From Persephonella sp. (GTDB lineage: Bacteria > Aquificota > Aquificia > Aquificales > Hydrogenothermaceae), in contig NZ_JALVTW010000008.1 in NCBI RefSeq assembly GCF_027023985.1, positions 1 through 53,944 on the forward strand: a DNA stretch of 53,944 bases, in the 5' to 3' direction. The position numbers and the translations under genes are program-made. The notes below the pieces were generated by a model. That model had not been told where the DNA came from. It did no database searches and saw nothing but the letters and a program-made list of their open reading frames with translations. Of the stretch, positions 35,174-42,656 are shown piece by piece; the stretch's first letter is position 1, and the number at the start of each line of letters is the position of its first letter.

Positions 35174-35691
35174 CGGAAACCTTTTCTTATAATAATATCA
35201 AATTCTTCAAAATCCGGTGGTTCAATCATTTCAAACTGCTGGAGTATAACCTTTGGAGAAACAATTTTATCCCTGTTTTCCTTAAATTGTCTTTTTATAC
35301 ACTCTTTTAAATCGGGTTTAAAAAATACAGCAATTTTCAGGTAATCCTGTGCTATGCATAAAAATTTATTTCTGGACTTTTTCTTAAGATTTGTATTGTC
35401 TATATAGACAATTTTTTTATCTGTATTTAGTAATTTCCTTTTTGCCAGAGGCAGCAACTTTATTCTATTTTCATTTATATATCTATAAACCTTATGGTAA
35501 TTGTCTGGATTTTCACCGGTTTCTTTTTTAAAAATCTCCATTCTCAAAATATCAAAGGATATATGCTCAATATCAAACCTTTTAGACAATTGCTTATAAA
35601 GTGTGGTCTTTCCACTACCGGAAATACCTATAGGCATTATAATTATTTTCTTATCTTTATTGTTTGCTAAAATATTTTCCAGCAACTTCAT
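35086..35691 (-). CDS. P-loop kinase of the polynucleotide kinase/zeta-toxin type
   Basis: 201 residues. Walker A is PIGISGSGKTTLYKQL near residue 20. An acidic HISFDILRMEIF and IVYIDNTNL follow, and FKPDLKECIKRQFKENR supplies the lid arginines, ending FDIIIRKG. This is the AAA_33 kinase fold seen in polynucleotide kinases and predicted small-molecule kinases. The last ~29 residues overlap the SDR gene in another frame and look like an extension past a lost stop. The substrate is unknown. Confidence 0.85.
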   Translation of the reverse strand: MKLLENILANNKDKKIIIMPIGISGSGKTTLYKQLSKRFDIEHISFDILRMEIFKKETGENPDNYHKVYRYINENRIKLLPLAKRKLLNTDKKIVYIDNTNLKKKSRNKFLCIAQDYLKIAVFFKPDLKECIKRQFKENRDKIVSPKVILQQFEMIEPPDFEEFDIIIRKGFRWKNSQLSQEFQKDLEKLYQKNFKNMDTK

Positions 35692-35735
35692 ACCCCATAA
35701 CTTAGAAAAATTTTAAAAATTTTCAAGGAGAGGAA

Positions 35736-36920
35736 ATGAATAACATAATTAAAAACCTCAGACCTTATCCGATGGAAGAATTAAACAGAATAAAAGCCGA
35801 ACTAAAGAAAAAAGGGATCAAGATTTATGATTTTGGGACAGGAGACCCAAAGGAACCGACAGATCCAAAGATAAGACAGGCTCTTATTGATGCAGTTCCG
35901 GAGGTCAGTCAATATCCTTCTGTTGCAGGGAGAAAAGACCTGCGGGAAGCCATATCAAAATGGTTTAAAAATAGATTTGGAGTTTATCTAAATCCTGATA
36001 CCCAAATAATCCCATCTAACGGCTCAAAAGAAGCAATATTCCATTTCCCACTGGTTTTTATAAACACAGACATTCCGGAAAAAAGAAAAGTTATTTTCGG
36101 AACTCCGGCATATCCGGTGTATGAAAGGGGAACTCTTTATGCCGGTGGTGAACCTGTAACTGTTCCATTAAAAGAAGAAGATAATTTCCTGCTTAGACTG
36201 GACAAAATTGATAAATCTATACTGGAAGAAACACAGATAGTCTGGCTTAACTATCCTCACAATCCTACCGGGGCCACAGCTTCACTTTCTTATCTTGAGG
36301 ATATGTATGGTATTTGCAGGGAATACAATATTATCCTGTGTTCTGATGAATGCTATACAGAGCTTTACTTTGATGAAAAACCTCCTTCTGCTTTGCAGGC
36401 AGGAATTGAAGGAGTTGTGGTTTTTCATTCTCTTTCTAAAAGAAGCGGGCTAACAGGATATAGAACAGGCTTTGTTGCCGGAGACAAAAAAATAATCTCA
36501 GAATATAAAAAAGGCAGGGCTTCCTTTGGCGTGGCCACTCCGGATTTTATACAGGCTGCGGCCAAGGTTGCATGGTCAGATGAAAAACATGTTGAAGAAA
36601 GAAGGAAAATATTTAAGAAAAAAAGGGATATATTCATAGAATTTTTTGATAAAATCGGGCTGGAATATCTGTATCCAGAAGCAACTTTTTACTTCTGGAT
36701 AAAAGCACCTAAAGACCTGTCTGGGGAAGAATACGCAAAACATCTACTAAATTACGGAATTGTTGTATCTCCCGGCGTTAACTTCTGTGCCGGAATTGAG
36801 ATTATGAATAATACCTGTCAGTCAAAATATTTCAGAATAGCCCTTGTTCCAACGATTGAGGAATGTAAAGAAGCTGTTAAAGTATGGGAAAAGGCTCACA
36901 AAGATTTAATCAGAAATTAA
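35736..36920 (+). CDS. Class I/II aminotransferase, succinyldiaminopimelate aminotransferase-like
   Basis: 394 residues, PLP-dependent fold type I. Cofactor and substrate motifs: FGTGDPKEPTDP, SNGSKEAIFHFP, WLNYPHNPTGATAS, CSDECYTELYF and the PLP lysine in SLSKRSGLTGYRTGF. It most resembles DapC, which acts in lysine and peptidoglycan precursor synthesis, but related aminotransferases cannot be excluded by eye. AGGAGAGG precedes the ATG. The stop codon directly abuts the CCA end of the tRNA on the other strand. Confidence 0.88.
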   Translation: MNNIIKNLRPYPMEELNRIKAELKKKGIKIYDFGTGDPKEPTDPKIRQALIDAVPEVSQYPSVAGRKDLREAISKWFKNRFGVYLNPDTQIIPSNGSKEAIFHFPLVFINTDIPEKRKVIFGTPAYPVYERGTLYAGGEPVTVPLKEEDNFLLRLDKIDKSILEETQIVWLNYPHNPTGATASLSYLEDMYGICREYNIILCSDECYTELYFDEKPPSALQAGIEGVVVFHSLSKRSGLTGYRTGFVAGDKKIISEYKKGRASFGVATPDFIQAAAKVAWSDEKHVEERRKIFKKKRDIFIEFFDKIGLEYLYPEATFYFWIKAPKDLSGEEYAKHLLNYGIVVSPGVNFCAGIEIMNNTCQSKYFRIALVPTIEECKEAVKVWEKAHKDLIRN

Positions 36921-36997
36921 TGGTGGGCCCGGGAGGACTCGAACCTCCGACCGGACGGTTATGAGCCGTCTGCTCTAACCAACTGAGCTACGGGCCC
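36921..36997 (-). tRNA. tRNA-Met (CAT)
   Basis: 77 bases with a full cloverleaf read on the minus strand. The acceptor stem GGGCCCG pairs with CGGGCCC and CCA is encoded. The D arm contains AGCTCAGTTGGTTAGAGC, the anticodon stem-loop is GACGG-CTCATAA-CCGTC with anticodon CAT, and the T loop is GGTTCGAGTCC. It resembles an elongator tRNA-Met. A tRNA-Ile whose CAT anticodon is modified to read AUA cannot be excluded by sequence alone. It does not have the initiator features. Confidence 0.93.
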
Positions 36998-37301
36998 AAA
37001 CGGAGATAATAATATATAACGAACTACTAATATTGTCAATAATTTTTTGGATATAAAAATTTGAGTCTGTCGATCGTAGATTTTTGATCCTTAATTGAGA
37101 CAAAATCTCACAGGAAAAAAGGCCAAAATTCCAATCTTGATATTGTGTATCAAAGATTTGTCGATCCCCAGGGATTTTTGCGGGATTAGAGGTCGACCGA
37201 AAATTAACTCAATTTGACAAGGATTTCAATTTTTCGTATATTTAATTTCAATAAGATATATCAATGGCTATTTGACAACAGAATATGAAACCAATTTCAG
37301 G
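36998..37301 (+). promoter_or_regulatory. CRISPR leader with promoter
   Basis: This AT-rich gap between the tRNA and the first repeat holds no gene. TTGACA (37214-37219) and TATATT (37237-37242) with 17-base spacing form a strong promoter about 60 bases before the first repeat, so the array is transcribed left to right. Upstream, 37160-37197 is bounded by GTCGAT and GTCGAC with ATCCC/GGGAT inside. I recall a similar GTCGA-flanked element near CRISPR leaders of other thermophiles. A looser copy of its left part lies at about 37068-37092. A second TTGACA at 37272 lies close to the array. Confidence 0.75.
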
Positions 37302-37735
37302 GTTTTTAGAGTGCCTATAAGGAATTGAAACCCGATAAAAACACGAAAAACAGGATAATAGGGGTTAGTTTTTAGAGTGCCTATAAGGAATTGAAATTAT
37401 CTTTTGCTTTGGCCATTCCACCTTCACCATCATGTTTTTAGAGTGCCTATAAGGAATTGAAATTTTCTTCTTCTTTTTCTAAAAACTCCTCAATTGCAAT
37501 CTCGTTTTTAGAGTGCCTATAAGGAATTGAAATCAAAGTCTTTCTATAGCTTCTATCCTTATCTGTCTTTGTTTTTAGAGTGCCTATAAGGAATTGAAAT
37601 GCCGCTACTACTGCCATAATAGCAAGCCCAAGTGGGTTTTTAGAGTGCCTATAAGGAATTGAAACTTCTTCAATACATTCTCAAATGCAGTAGCGAGATG
37701 TATTGCGTTTTTAGAGTTCCTATAAGGAATTGAAA
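37302..37735 (+). CRISPR. CRISPR array, 7 repeats and 6 spacers
   Basis: Seven 29-base repeats start at 37302, 37368, 37434, 37504, 37571, 37636 and 37707. They begin GTTTTTAGAGTGCC and end AAGGAATTGAAA; the next base varies between C and T. The first six are identical and the seventh has one change (GTTCC for GTGCC), marking the old, trailing end. The six spacers are 37, 37, 41, 38, 36 and 42 bases. The repeat ending fits type I-B or III systems. No cas gene is in the window, so the array must use Cas proteins encoded elsewhere or be an orphan. Confidence 0.96.
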
Positions 37736-37772
37736 TAACCATTGCTCTCCGTCATATACTCCGTATTTGTTG

Positions 37773-37801
37773 TTTGTTTGTGTACCTATTAGGAAGTTTG
37801 T
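37773..37801 (+). repeat. Degenerate eighth CRISPR repeat
   Basis: Exactly 37 bases (one spacer length) after repeat 7, GTACCTATTAGGAA matches 12 of 14 bases of the repeat core GTGCCTATAAGGAA, while both ends have decayed. This is probably the original terminal repeat, and 37736-37772 a seventh spacer. Confidence 0.65.
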
Positions 37802-37826
37802 TAAAAAACAATAATCAACGGTAATT

Positions 37827-38096
37827 ATGGAACTGAAAGAAGCACTTAAAAGATTAATAGACCTAAAAGGAGAAAGAGATAAAATTAAAGAGGCTTTAAT
37901 GCCCAGATGGGAAGACGGTAAGATTATAAAAATTTGCGACCCTAATCTATAGCAAAAACTAAATGAAATAGAAGCACAAATGAAGCCTTTATTGGAAATT
38001 TTAAGTGTTGAGCTTGGAATAAGTGATACAACCCTGTGGACAAATCCAGAATTTGTATGGGATAAACGCTTTGGAAAAAATAAAAACAAGGATTAA
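37827..38096 (+). pseudogene. Amber-interrupted small ORF downstream of the CRISPR array
   Basis: ATG 37827 opens a frame that would encode 89 residues to a TAA at 38094-38096, but codon 42 is TAG (37950-37952). Both halves read like real protein: a charged helix (LKEALKRLIDLKGERDKIKE) before, and QKLNEIEAQMKPLLEIL then DTTLWTNPEFVWDKRFG after. One base change (TAG from CAG or similar) would restore it. No ribosome binding site is evident. I recognise no family; it looks like phage or plasmid-type small helical protein debris. Confidence 0.5.
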
Positions 38097-38314
38097 TTTT
38101 TATAAAAATCTAGGCTAAAATTTTTATCATCAAAATTTTATTATTTAATCTCCGTTTCTAGCTATCTCTACTTTATTAACTTCCAATCACGAAATCACTC
38201 TATACCACCATCTTATGATATTCCTCTTTGAAAAATCCCCATTCATCATTTAAAAATTTGGCATATAAATCAGCCGGATTTTCCTGTAAAATTAAAGAAT
38301 AAAGAGGATTAAAG
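38097..38314. other. Intergenic gap with coding-like remnant
   Basis: 218 bases before the next SDR gene. On the minus strand 38200-38286 reads QENPADLYAKFLNDEWGFF and on to a TAG after KEEYHKMVV. This looks like the tail of a decayed protein gene, with no start on its own. Two of the very rare CTAG sites of this window lie here (about 38108 and 38158). The promoter of the plus-strand gene at 38315 must also be here but is not obvious. Confidence 0.35.
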
Positions 38315-39040
38315 ATGGAAATAAAGAATAAAAACATTTTAATAACAGGTAGTGCTAAGAGGATAGGAAGGGAAATAGCCCTTTATCTCGGAAAAGCAGG
38401 AGCAAATATAGTTGTCCATTATAGAACTTCGCAAAAAGAAGCACAGGAAGTAGTTGATATCCTCAAAAGCTACGGAGTCAAATCAATTGCCCTTCAGGCT
38501 GACCTTGAAAAAACACAAGATGCCCTTAAACTTGCAGAAGAAGCCATCAAACATTTCGGACATATAGATGTGCTTATTAATAATGCTTCTATTTACTACC
38601 CGATAGAACTGGATAAAACCACAGAAGAAGATTTAGATAGATTTTATAACGTTCATGTAAAATCTGTATTCTTCCTATCAAGAGAACTTGGAAAAATAAT
38701 GCATAAAAGAAAAGAAGGGAGAATAATCAATATCTCAGATTACAGTGCCCTTAGACCTTACAAAGATTACACTGCCTATACAATATCAAAAGGTGCTATG
38801 CTAACCCTTACAAGAGCTTTTGCAAAAGAACTTGCTCCTTATGTCTTGGTAAATGCAATATTACCGGGACCTATAGTCCCCGCTCCAGAATATGAAGACA
38901 TGGAAACTCCACTGAAAAAAACACTTCTCAAAAAATGGGCAGGAGAACAGGAAATAGCCAAAACTGTTGAATTTTTAATAAAATCAGATTTTGTAACAGG
39001 CTCTTTCATACCAGTTGAAGGAGGAAGGCTAATTTGCTGA
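38315..39040 (+). CDS. Short-chain dehydrogenase, pteridine-reductase-like
   Basis: 241 residues, classical SDR: NILITGSAKRIGREIA, VLINNASIYYP, NISDYSALRP and the catalytic AYTISKGAML, ending GSFIPVEGG. The GSAKRIG turn and YTISKGA box recall pteridine reductase/FolM-type or FabG-like enzymes, so a role in folate or fatty-acid chemistry is possible. AGAGGA precedes the ATG. The stop overlaps the TTG start of the next gene. Confidence 0.9.
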   Translation: MEIKNKNILITGSAKRIGREIALYLGKAGANIVVHYRTSQKEAQEVVDILKSYGVKSIALQADLEKTQDALKLAEEAIKHFGHIDVLINNASIYYPIELDKTTEEDLDRFYNVHVKSVFFLSRELGKIMHKRKEGRIINISDYSALRPYKDYTAYTISKGAMLTLTRAFAKELAPYVLVNAILPGPIVPAPEYEDMETPLKKTLLKKWAGEQEIAKTVEFLIKSDFVTGSFIPVEGGRLIC

Positions 39041-39801
39041 AAAATACAATAACATTTTTAGGCACCGGTGGCGGCAGGGTTGTTGTTTTTAGACAGATAA
39101 GACATTCAGGGGGAATGTGGCTTAATCTGGAAGGGGTTAATATCCTGATTGACCCGGGTCCCGGCAGCCTTGTAAGAATATTTGAACATGGATTTGACAC
39201 AAGGGATATAGACATTATAGTTGTGTCCCATAGACATCTTGACCACTCTGCAGACCTGAACTCTGTTTTAGAATCTGCAACAGAAAGTAAGAAAAAACCA
39301 AAAGATGTGCTAATAGCTCCAATTGATGTGGTAGAAGGAGAAGACCCGATACTATTAAAATATCTCAGGGATTCATTTTCCCAATATATTCAGCTTAATG
39401 ACCAGACAGATTTTGAATACAAAAATATAAAAATAAAAGGCAGAATTAAACATATACATCCAGGCGCTGAAACCTATGGTATAGAATTCTATTCTAACGA
39501 TAAAAAAGTCATATATGTCCCATGTGGAAAATTTTATGAAGGAATGCTTGAAGGATATTCAGAAAATGCTGACCTGATGATTTTCAATACAACTTTTCCC
39601 CATAGAACAGAAAAATATTACCATCTATCCGCTGATGATGTTGAATTAATGCTTGAAAGATATAAACCTAAAAAAGCCGTAATTACACACTTTAGTCTTG
39701 CTATGCTAAAGGAAGAACCTGATAAAATTGCAGCAAAACTGCAAAGGAAAACAAATATTCCTGTCATAGCGGCTTATGATGGAATGAAGATACAAATTTA
39801 G
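39034..39801 (+). CDS. MBL-fold metal-dependent hydrolase
   Basis: 255 residues. The two-metal site is clear: VVSHRHLDHSADL, the loop IHPGAE, and the late His in VITHFSLAML. The N-terminus TFLGTGGGRVV is typical of RNase Z/PhnP-like members that cut phosphodiesters. The start is TTG 39034, 9 bases after GGAGG and overlapping the SDR stop (TTGCTGA). It is co-transcribed with the SDR and thiO, but the substrate is unknown. Confidence 0.88.
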   Translation: MLKNTITFLGTGGGRVVVFRQIRHSGGMWLNLEGVNILIDPGPGSLVRIFEHGFDTRDIDIIVVSHRHLDHSADLNSVLESATESKKKPKDVLIAPIDVVEGEDPILLKYLRDSFSQYIQLNDQTDFEYKNIKIKGRIKHIHPGAETYGIEFYSNDKKVIYVPCGKFYEGMLEGYSENADLMIFNTTFPHRTEKYYHLSADDVELMLERYKPKKAVITHFSLAMLKEEPDKIAAKLQRKTNIPVIAAYDGMKIQI

Positions 39802-39812
39802 GGGTGTAATAG

Positions 39813-40901
39813 ATGAAAGGAATTATTATTGGTGGAGGAATTATCGGACTATCTATAGCCAGAGAGCTTCATAAAAATGGATATGAAGTTGCTATTATTG
39901 AAAACTTAAAAATAGGAAGAGGTGCTTCCTGGACAGCTGGAGGAATGCTGGCACCTCAGGCGGAAGGCCTTGAACCCGGGGATTTTCTGGATTTTTGCCT
40001 TGATAGCAGAGATATGTATAGCAGCTTTGTAAGGGATATAGAAAGGGATGTTCATCAGGAAGTTGGATACTGGAAATGCGGAATACTATGTCCGGCATTT
40101 TCTGAAGAAGAAGAAAATGAGCTTAAAGAAAGAATTGAAAAATACAAACAACTTGAATTAACAGGACAATGGCTGGATAGAAAAGAATTAGAAGATATCT
40201 ACCCATCACTGGGAAAAGAAATCAGAGGAGCAGCTTTATTTCCTGACGATGCACAGGTGGATAACAGGCTATTGATGGTTGCATTTGAAAAATATGCCCG
40301 CTCAAGGGGAATAGAACTTTATGAATTTACAAAAGCAGAAGAAATAATCCATAGAAACGGTAAATTTGAAGGAGTAAAGACAAACAGAGATTTTATAGAA
40401 GGTGATTTTTGTGTTATAGCGGCAGGTGCATGGACAGACACACTTTATAAAAGCCATGTATTTCCAATAAAAGGAGAAATGGCAGCCATTGATATTACCC
40501 CGAAAGACATTGATAGAGTTATATTCGGTTCAAGGGCTTATTTAATACCAAGAAAGGACTACAAAAGGCTGGTAATAGGTGCAACTGAAGAAATGGTAGG
40601 ATTTAAAGATGGTAATACAGTAAAAGGCCTTATGCAGCTATTTAATGGATTAAAAGATACACTGCCACATCTAATAAATAAAAATATTCAGGAAACATGG
40701 TTTGGGTATAGACCGGCAACACCTGACTTTTTACCGGTAATAGGCAAAACTGATATAAAAAATCTTTATGTGGCAACAGGACATTACAGAAACGGAATTC
40801 TCCTCGCCCCTGCAACAGCAAAAATAATGTTTGACCTTATAGATAAAAATATAGAAAGTTTTTATCTGGAAAAATTTTCTGTTAAGAGGTTTGAAAAATA
40901 A
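39813..40901 (+). CDS. thiO: Glycine oxidase ThiO
   Basis: 362 residues, FAD-dependent amine oxidase of the DAO family that makes the imine of glycine for thiazole synthesis in thiamine formation. FAD-binding IIIGGGIIGLSIAREL is at the N-terminus, GASWTAGGMLAPQAE follows, and WFGYRPATPDFLPVIG plus YVATGHYRNGILLAPATA near the end are typical. No thiS or thiG gene is nearby, and a broader D-amino-acid oxidase role is possible. GGGGTG precedes the ATG. Confidence 0.92.
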   Translation: MKGIIIGGGIIGLSIARELHKNGYEVAIIENLKIGRGASWTAGGMLAPQAEGLEPGDFLDFCLDSRDMYSSFVRDIERDVHQEVGYWKCGILCPAFSEEEENELKERIEKYKQLELTGQWLDRKELEDIYPSLGKEIRGAALFPDDAQVDNRLLMVAFEKYARSRGIELYEFTKAEEIIHRNGKFEGVKTNRDFIEGDFCVIAAGAWTDTLYKSHVFPIKGEMAAIDITPKDIDRVIFGSRAYLIPRKDYKRLVIGATEEMVGFKDGNTVKGLMQLFNGLKDTLPHLINKNIQETWFGYRPATPDFLPVIGKTDIKNLYVATGHYRNGILLAPATAKIMFDLIDKNIESFYLEKFSVKRFEK

Positions 40902-40902
40902 T

Positions 40903-42021
40903 ATGGGCAGACTTGATAAAGTAAAACCTTTTATTGTAATGGACATAGTCCGGGAAGCTGCGAAGTTTGAGGATACTGTTCATTTTGAGATAGGAGAACC
41001 TGACCTTCAGCCTCCACCAGCCGTATGGGAGATGGCAGAAAAAGCCGTCAAAGACAGACTAAATCATTACACAGAAAGCTTAGGTCTAATTCAGCTAAGG
41101 GAACAAATATCCGAGTTCTATCTCCATAAGTATGGTGTTGAAGTATCCCCTTCAAGAATTGCCCTTACAGTCGGAACTTCAGGTGCATTTCTTGTTGCTT
41201 ATTCTATACTTCTTAATGACGGGGATAAAATAGCCTTACCTGACCCATCTTATCCATGCTATAAAAATTTTGCCCATATCCTTGATATAAAACCTGTTTT
41301 AATCCCTGCCGGAAGAGAAACAGATTATCAACTAACTGTTAGTGCTCTTTCAGAATACAAAGATATAAAAGCAGTTCATATCTCTTCTCCTGCAAACCCA
41401 ATTGGAAATTTATACTCAGAAAAAAATTTGAAAGAGTTAGCTGAATATTGCCAGGAAAATGGTATCTATTTTATTTCAGATGAAATATATCACGGGCTTG
41501 TTTATGAAGGAAAGGAACATACAGCCCTTAAATTTTCAGACAAAGCTATCGTGATTAACGGGTTTTCAAAATATTTCTGTATGCCGGGATTTAGACTTGG
41601 ATGGATAATCCTCCCTGAAGAACTTATTAGAAAAGCTGAAATAGTTATGCAAAATGTTTTTATATCTCCACCGACTATAAGCCAGTATGCAGCTTTAGGG
41701 GCTTTTGATTATCAGCATTTAGAAGAAAACAGAAAAATTTTCCTTGAAAGAAGAAACTTTTTATACTCGCAGCTAAAAGAAATATTTGAAATAGACGCCC
41801 TTCCACAAGGGGCGTTTTATATCTGGGCTAATATAGAAAAATATTCTTCTAACTCTTTTGAATTCGCCAGAGAATTACTGGAAAAAATCCATGTAGCAGT
41901 CACTCCGGGAGTTGATTTTGGTAATTACAAAACCGATAAATACATAAGATTTGCATATACACGGGACATAAACCATATGAAAGAAGGAATTAAAAGACTA
42001 AAAGAATATTTAAAATCCTAA
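40903..42021 (+). CDS. Class I aminotransferase, aspartate-aminotransferase-like
   Basis: 372 residues, PLP-dependent fold type I. Motifs: FEIGEPDLQPPPAV, HYTESLGLIQLRE, TVGTSGAFL, ISSPANPIGNLYS, ISDEIYHGLVY and the PLP lysine in GFSKYFCMPGFRLGW. The general class is certain, the amino acid pair is not. I place the start at ATG 40903, one base after the thiO stop; a TTG at 40891 is too close to the GAGG to use it. Confidence 0.9.
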   Translation: MGRLDKVKPFIVMDIVREAAKFEDTVHFEIGEPDLQPPPAVWEMAEKAVKDRLNHYTESLGLIQLREQISEFYLHKYGVEVSPSRIALTVGTSGAFLVAYSILLNDGDKIALPDPSYPCYKNFAHILDIKPVLIPAGRETDYQLTVSALSEYKDIKAVHISSPANPIGNLYSEKNLKELAEYCQENGIYFISDEIYHGLVYEGKEHTALKFSDKAIVINGFSKYFCMPGFRLGWIILPEELIRKAEIVMQNVFISPPTISQYAALGAFDYQHLEENRKIFLERRNFLYSQLKEIFEIDALPQGAFYIWANIEKYSSNSFEFARELLEKIHVAVTPGVDFGNYKTDKYIRFAYTRDINHMKEGIKRLKEYLKS

Positions 42022-42029
42022 ACTGAAAA

Positions 42030-42644
42030 TTATATATTACTTAACTGCCGAAGTTTTTCTTCTAATTGTGGCGGAATTATAACTTTTAATCCATCTTTTT
42101 TCTTTTCGTAATAGATAATATCTACAGCTATTTCTTCCGGTAACATTTCTTTTTGTTTATAAGTGATTGGCTTTAGACTAACAGGTATATTTCCTACATA
42201 TCCATCAATACCTTTGCTTTCTTCTTCAGGAGTTGAAAGTTTGTAGTTTAATTTAAATTTATCGGCAATCTTCTTTAAAATAGCTTCTTGAAATTTTAAT
42301 CCAATAAACGTTTTAATAATTACCAAATCCCTAACCCATTGGCGAACTAAATTTTCATCTATTTGGCTAATAACTTCCCTAAAATTATTAATCATTTCTA
42401 CTATTTTCTTAGTTGCCTCATCTATAGCTTCTGGATGTTTATCCATATACCATTTTTCCCATTCCTCAATGGATTTGCCTGTAAACTCTTTTATTAACTC
42501 ACTCATCTGCCCTACCACTTTAGGCCTTGTTGCCTGAGCATTTTGATTTGCAAGATTTATAATTTGAGTTGCATATTTAGGGAATTCTGGAGTTTCTATA
42601 TTTAAAAGTTTCCTTATTTCCTCATTTTTTATTTTAAATTCCAT
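42030..42644 (-). CDS. MjaI-family type II restriction endonuclease
   Basis: 204 residues. I recognise the MjaI family (prototype from Methanocaldococcus jannaschii, target CTAG): EFPKYATQIINLANQNAQ then TRPKVVGQMSELI, WVRDLVIIKTFIGLKFQEAI and the C-terminal TPEEESKGIDGYVGNIPVSLKP. The E-x-n-ID-x-Y and S-x-K residues of the last block look like a PD-(D/E)XK-type active site. It lies 12 bases after its methyltransferase on the same strand and ends facing the aminotransferase. Confidence 0.88.
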   Translation of the reverse strand: MEFKIKNEEIRKLLNIETPEFPKYATQIINLANQNAQATRPKVVGQMSELIKEFTGKSIEEWEKWYMDKHPEAIDEATKKIVEMINNFREVISQIDENLVRQWVRDLVIIKTFIGLKFQEAILKKIADKFKLNYKLSTPEEESKGIDGYVGNIPVSLKPITYKQKEMLPEEIAVDIIYYEKKKDGLKVIIPPQLEEKLRQLSNI

Positions 42645-42656
42645 AAACTTTTCCTT

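Noticed and set aside
37302-37801. cas genes accompanying the array
   Set aside because: None of the neighbouring products has Cas features. The SDR and MBL proteins to the right and the kinase and aminotransferase to the left are ordinary enzymes.
37670-38089. Long minus-strand open frame running through the last CRISPR repeats
   Set aside because: It reads across repeats and spacers and opposes a more protein-like plus-strand frame. It is a by-product of spacers being open on that strand.
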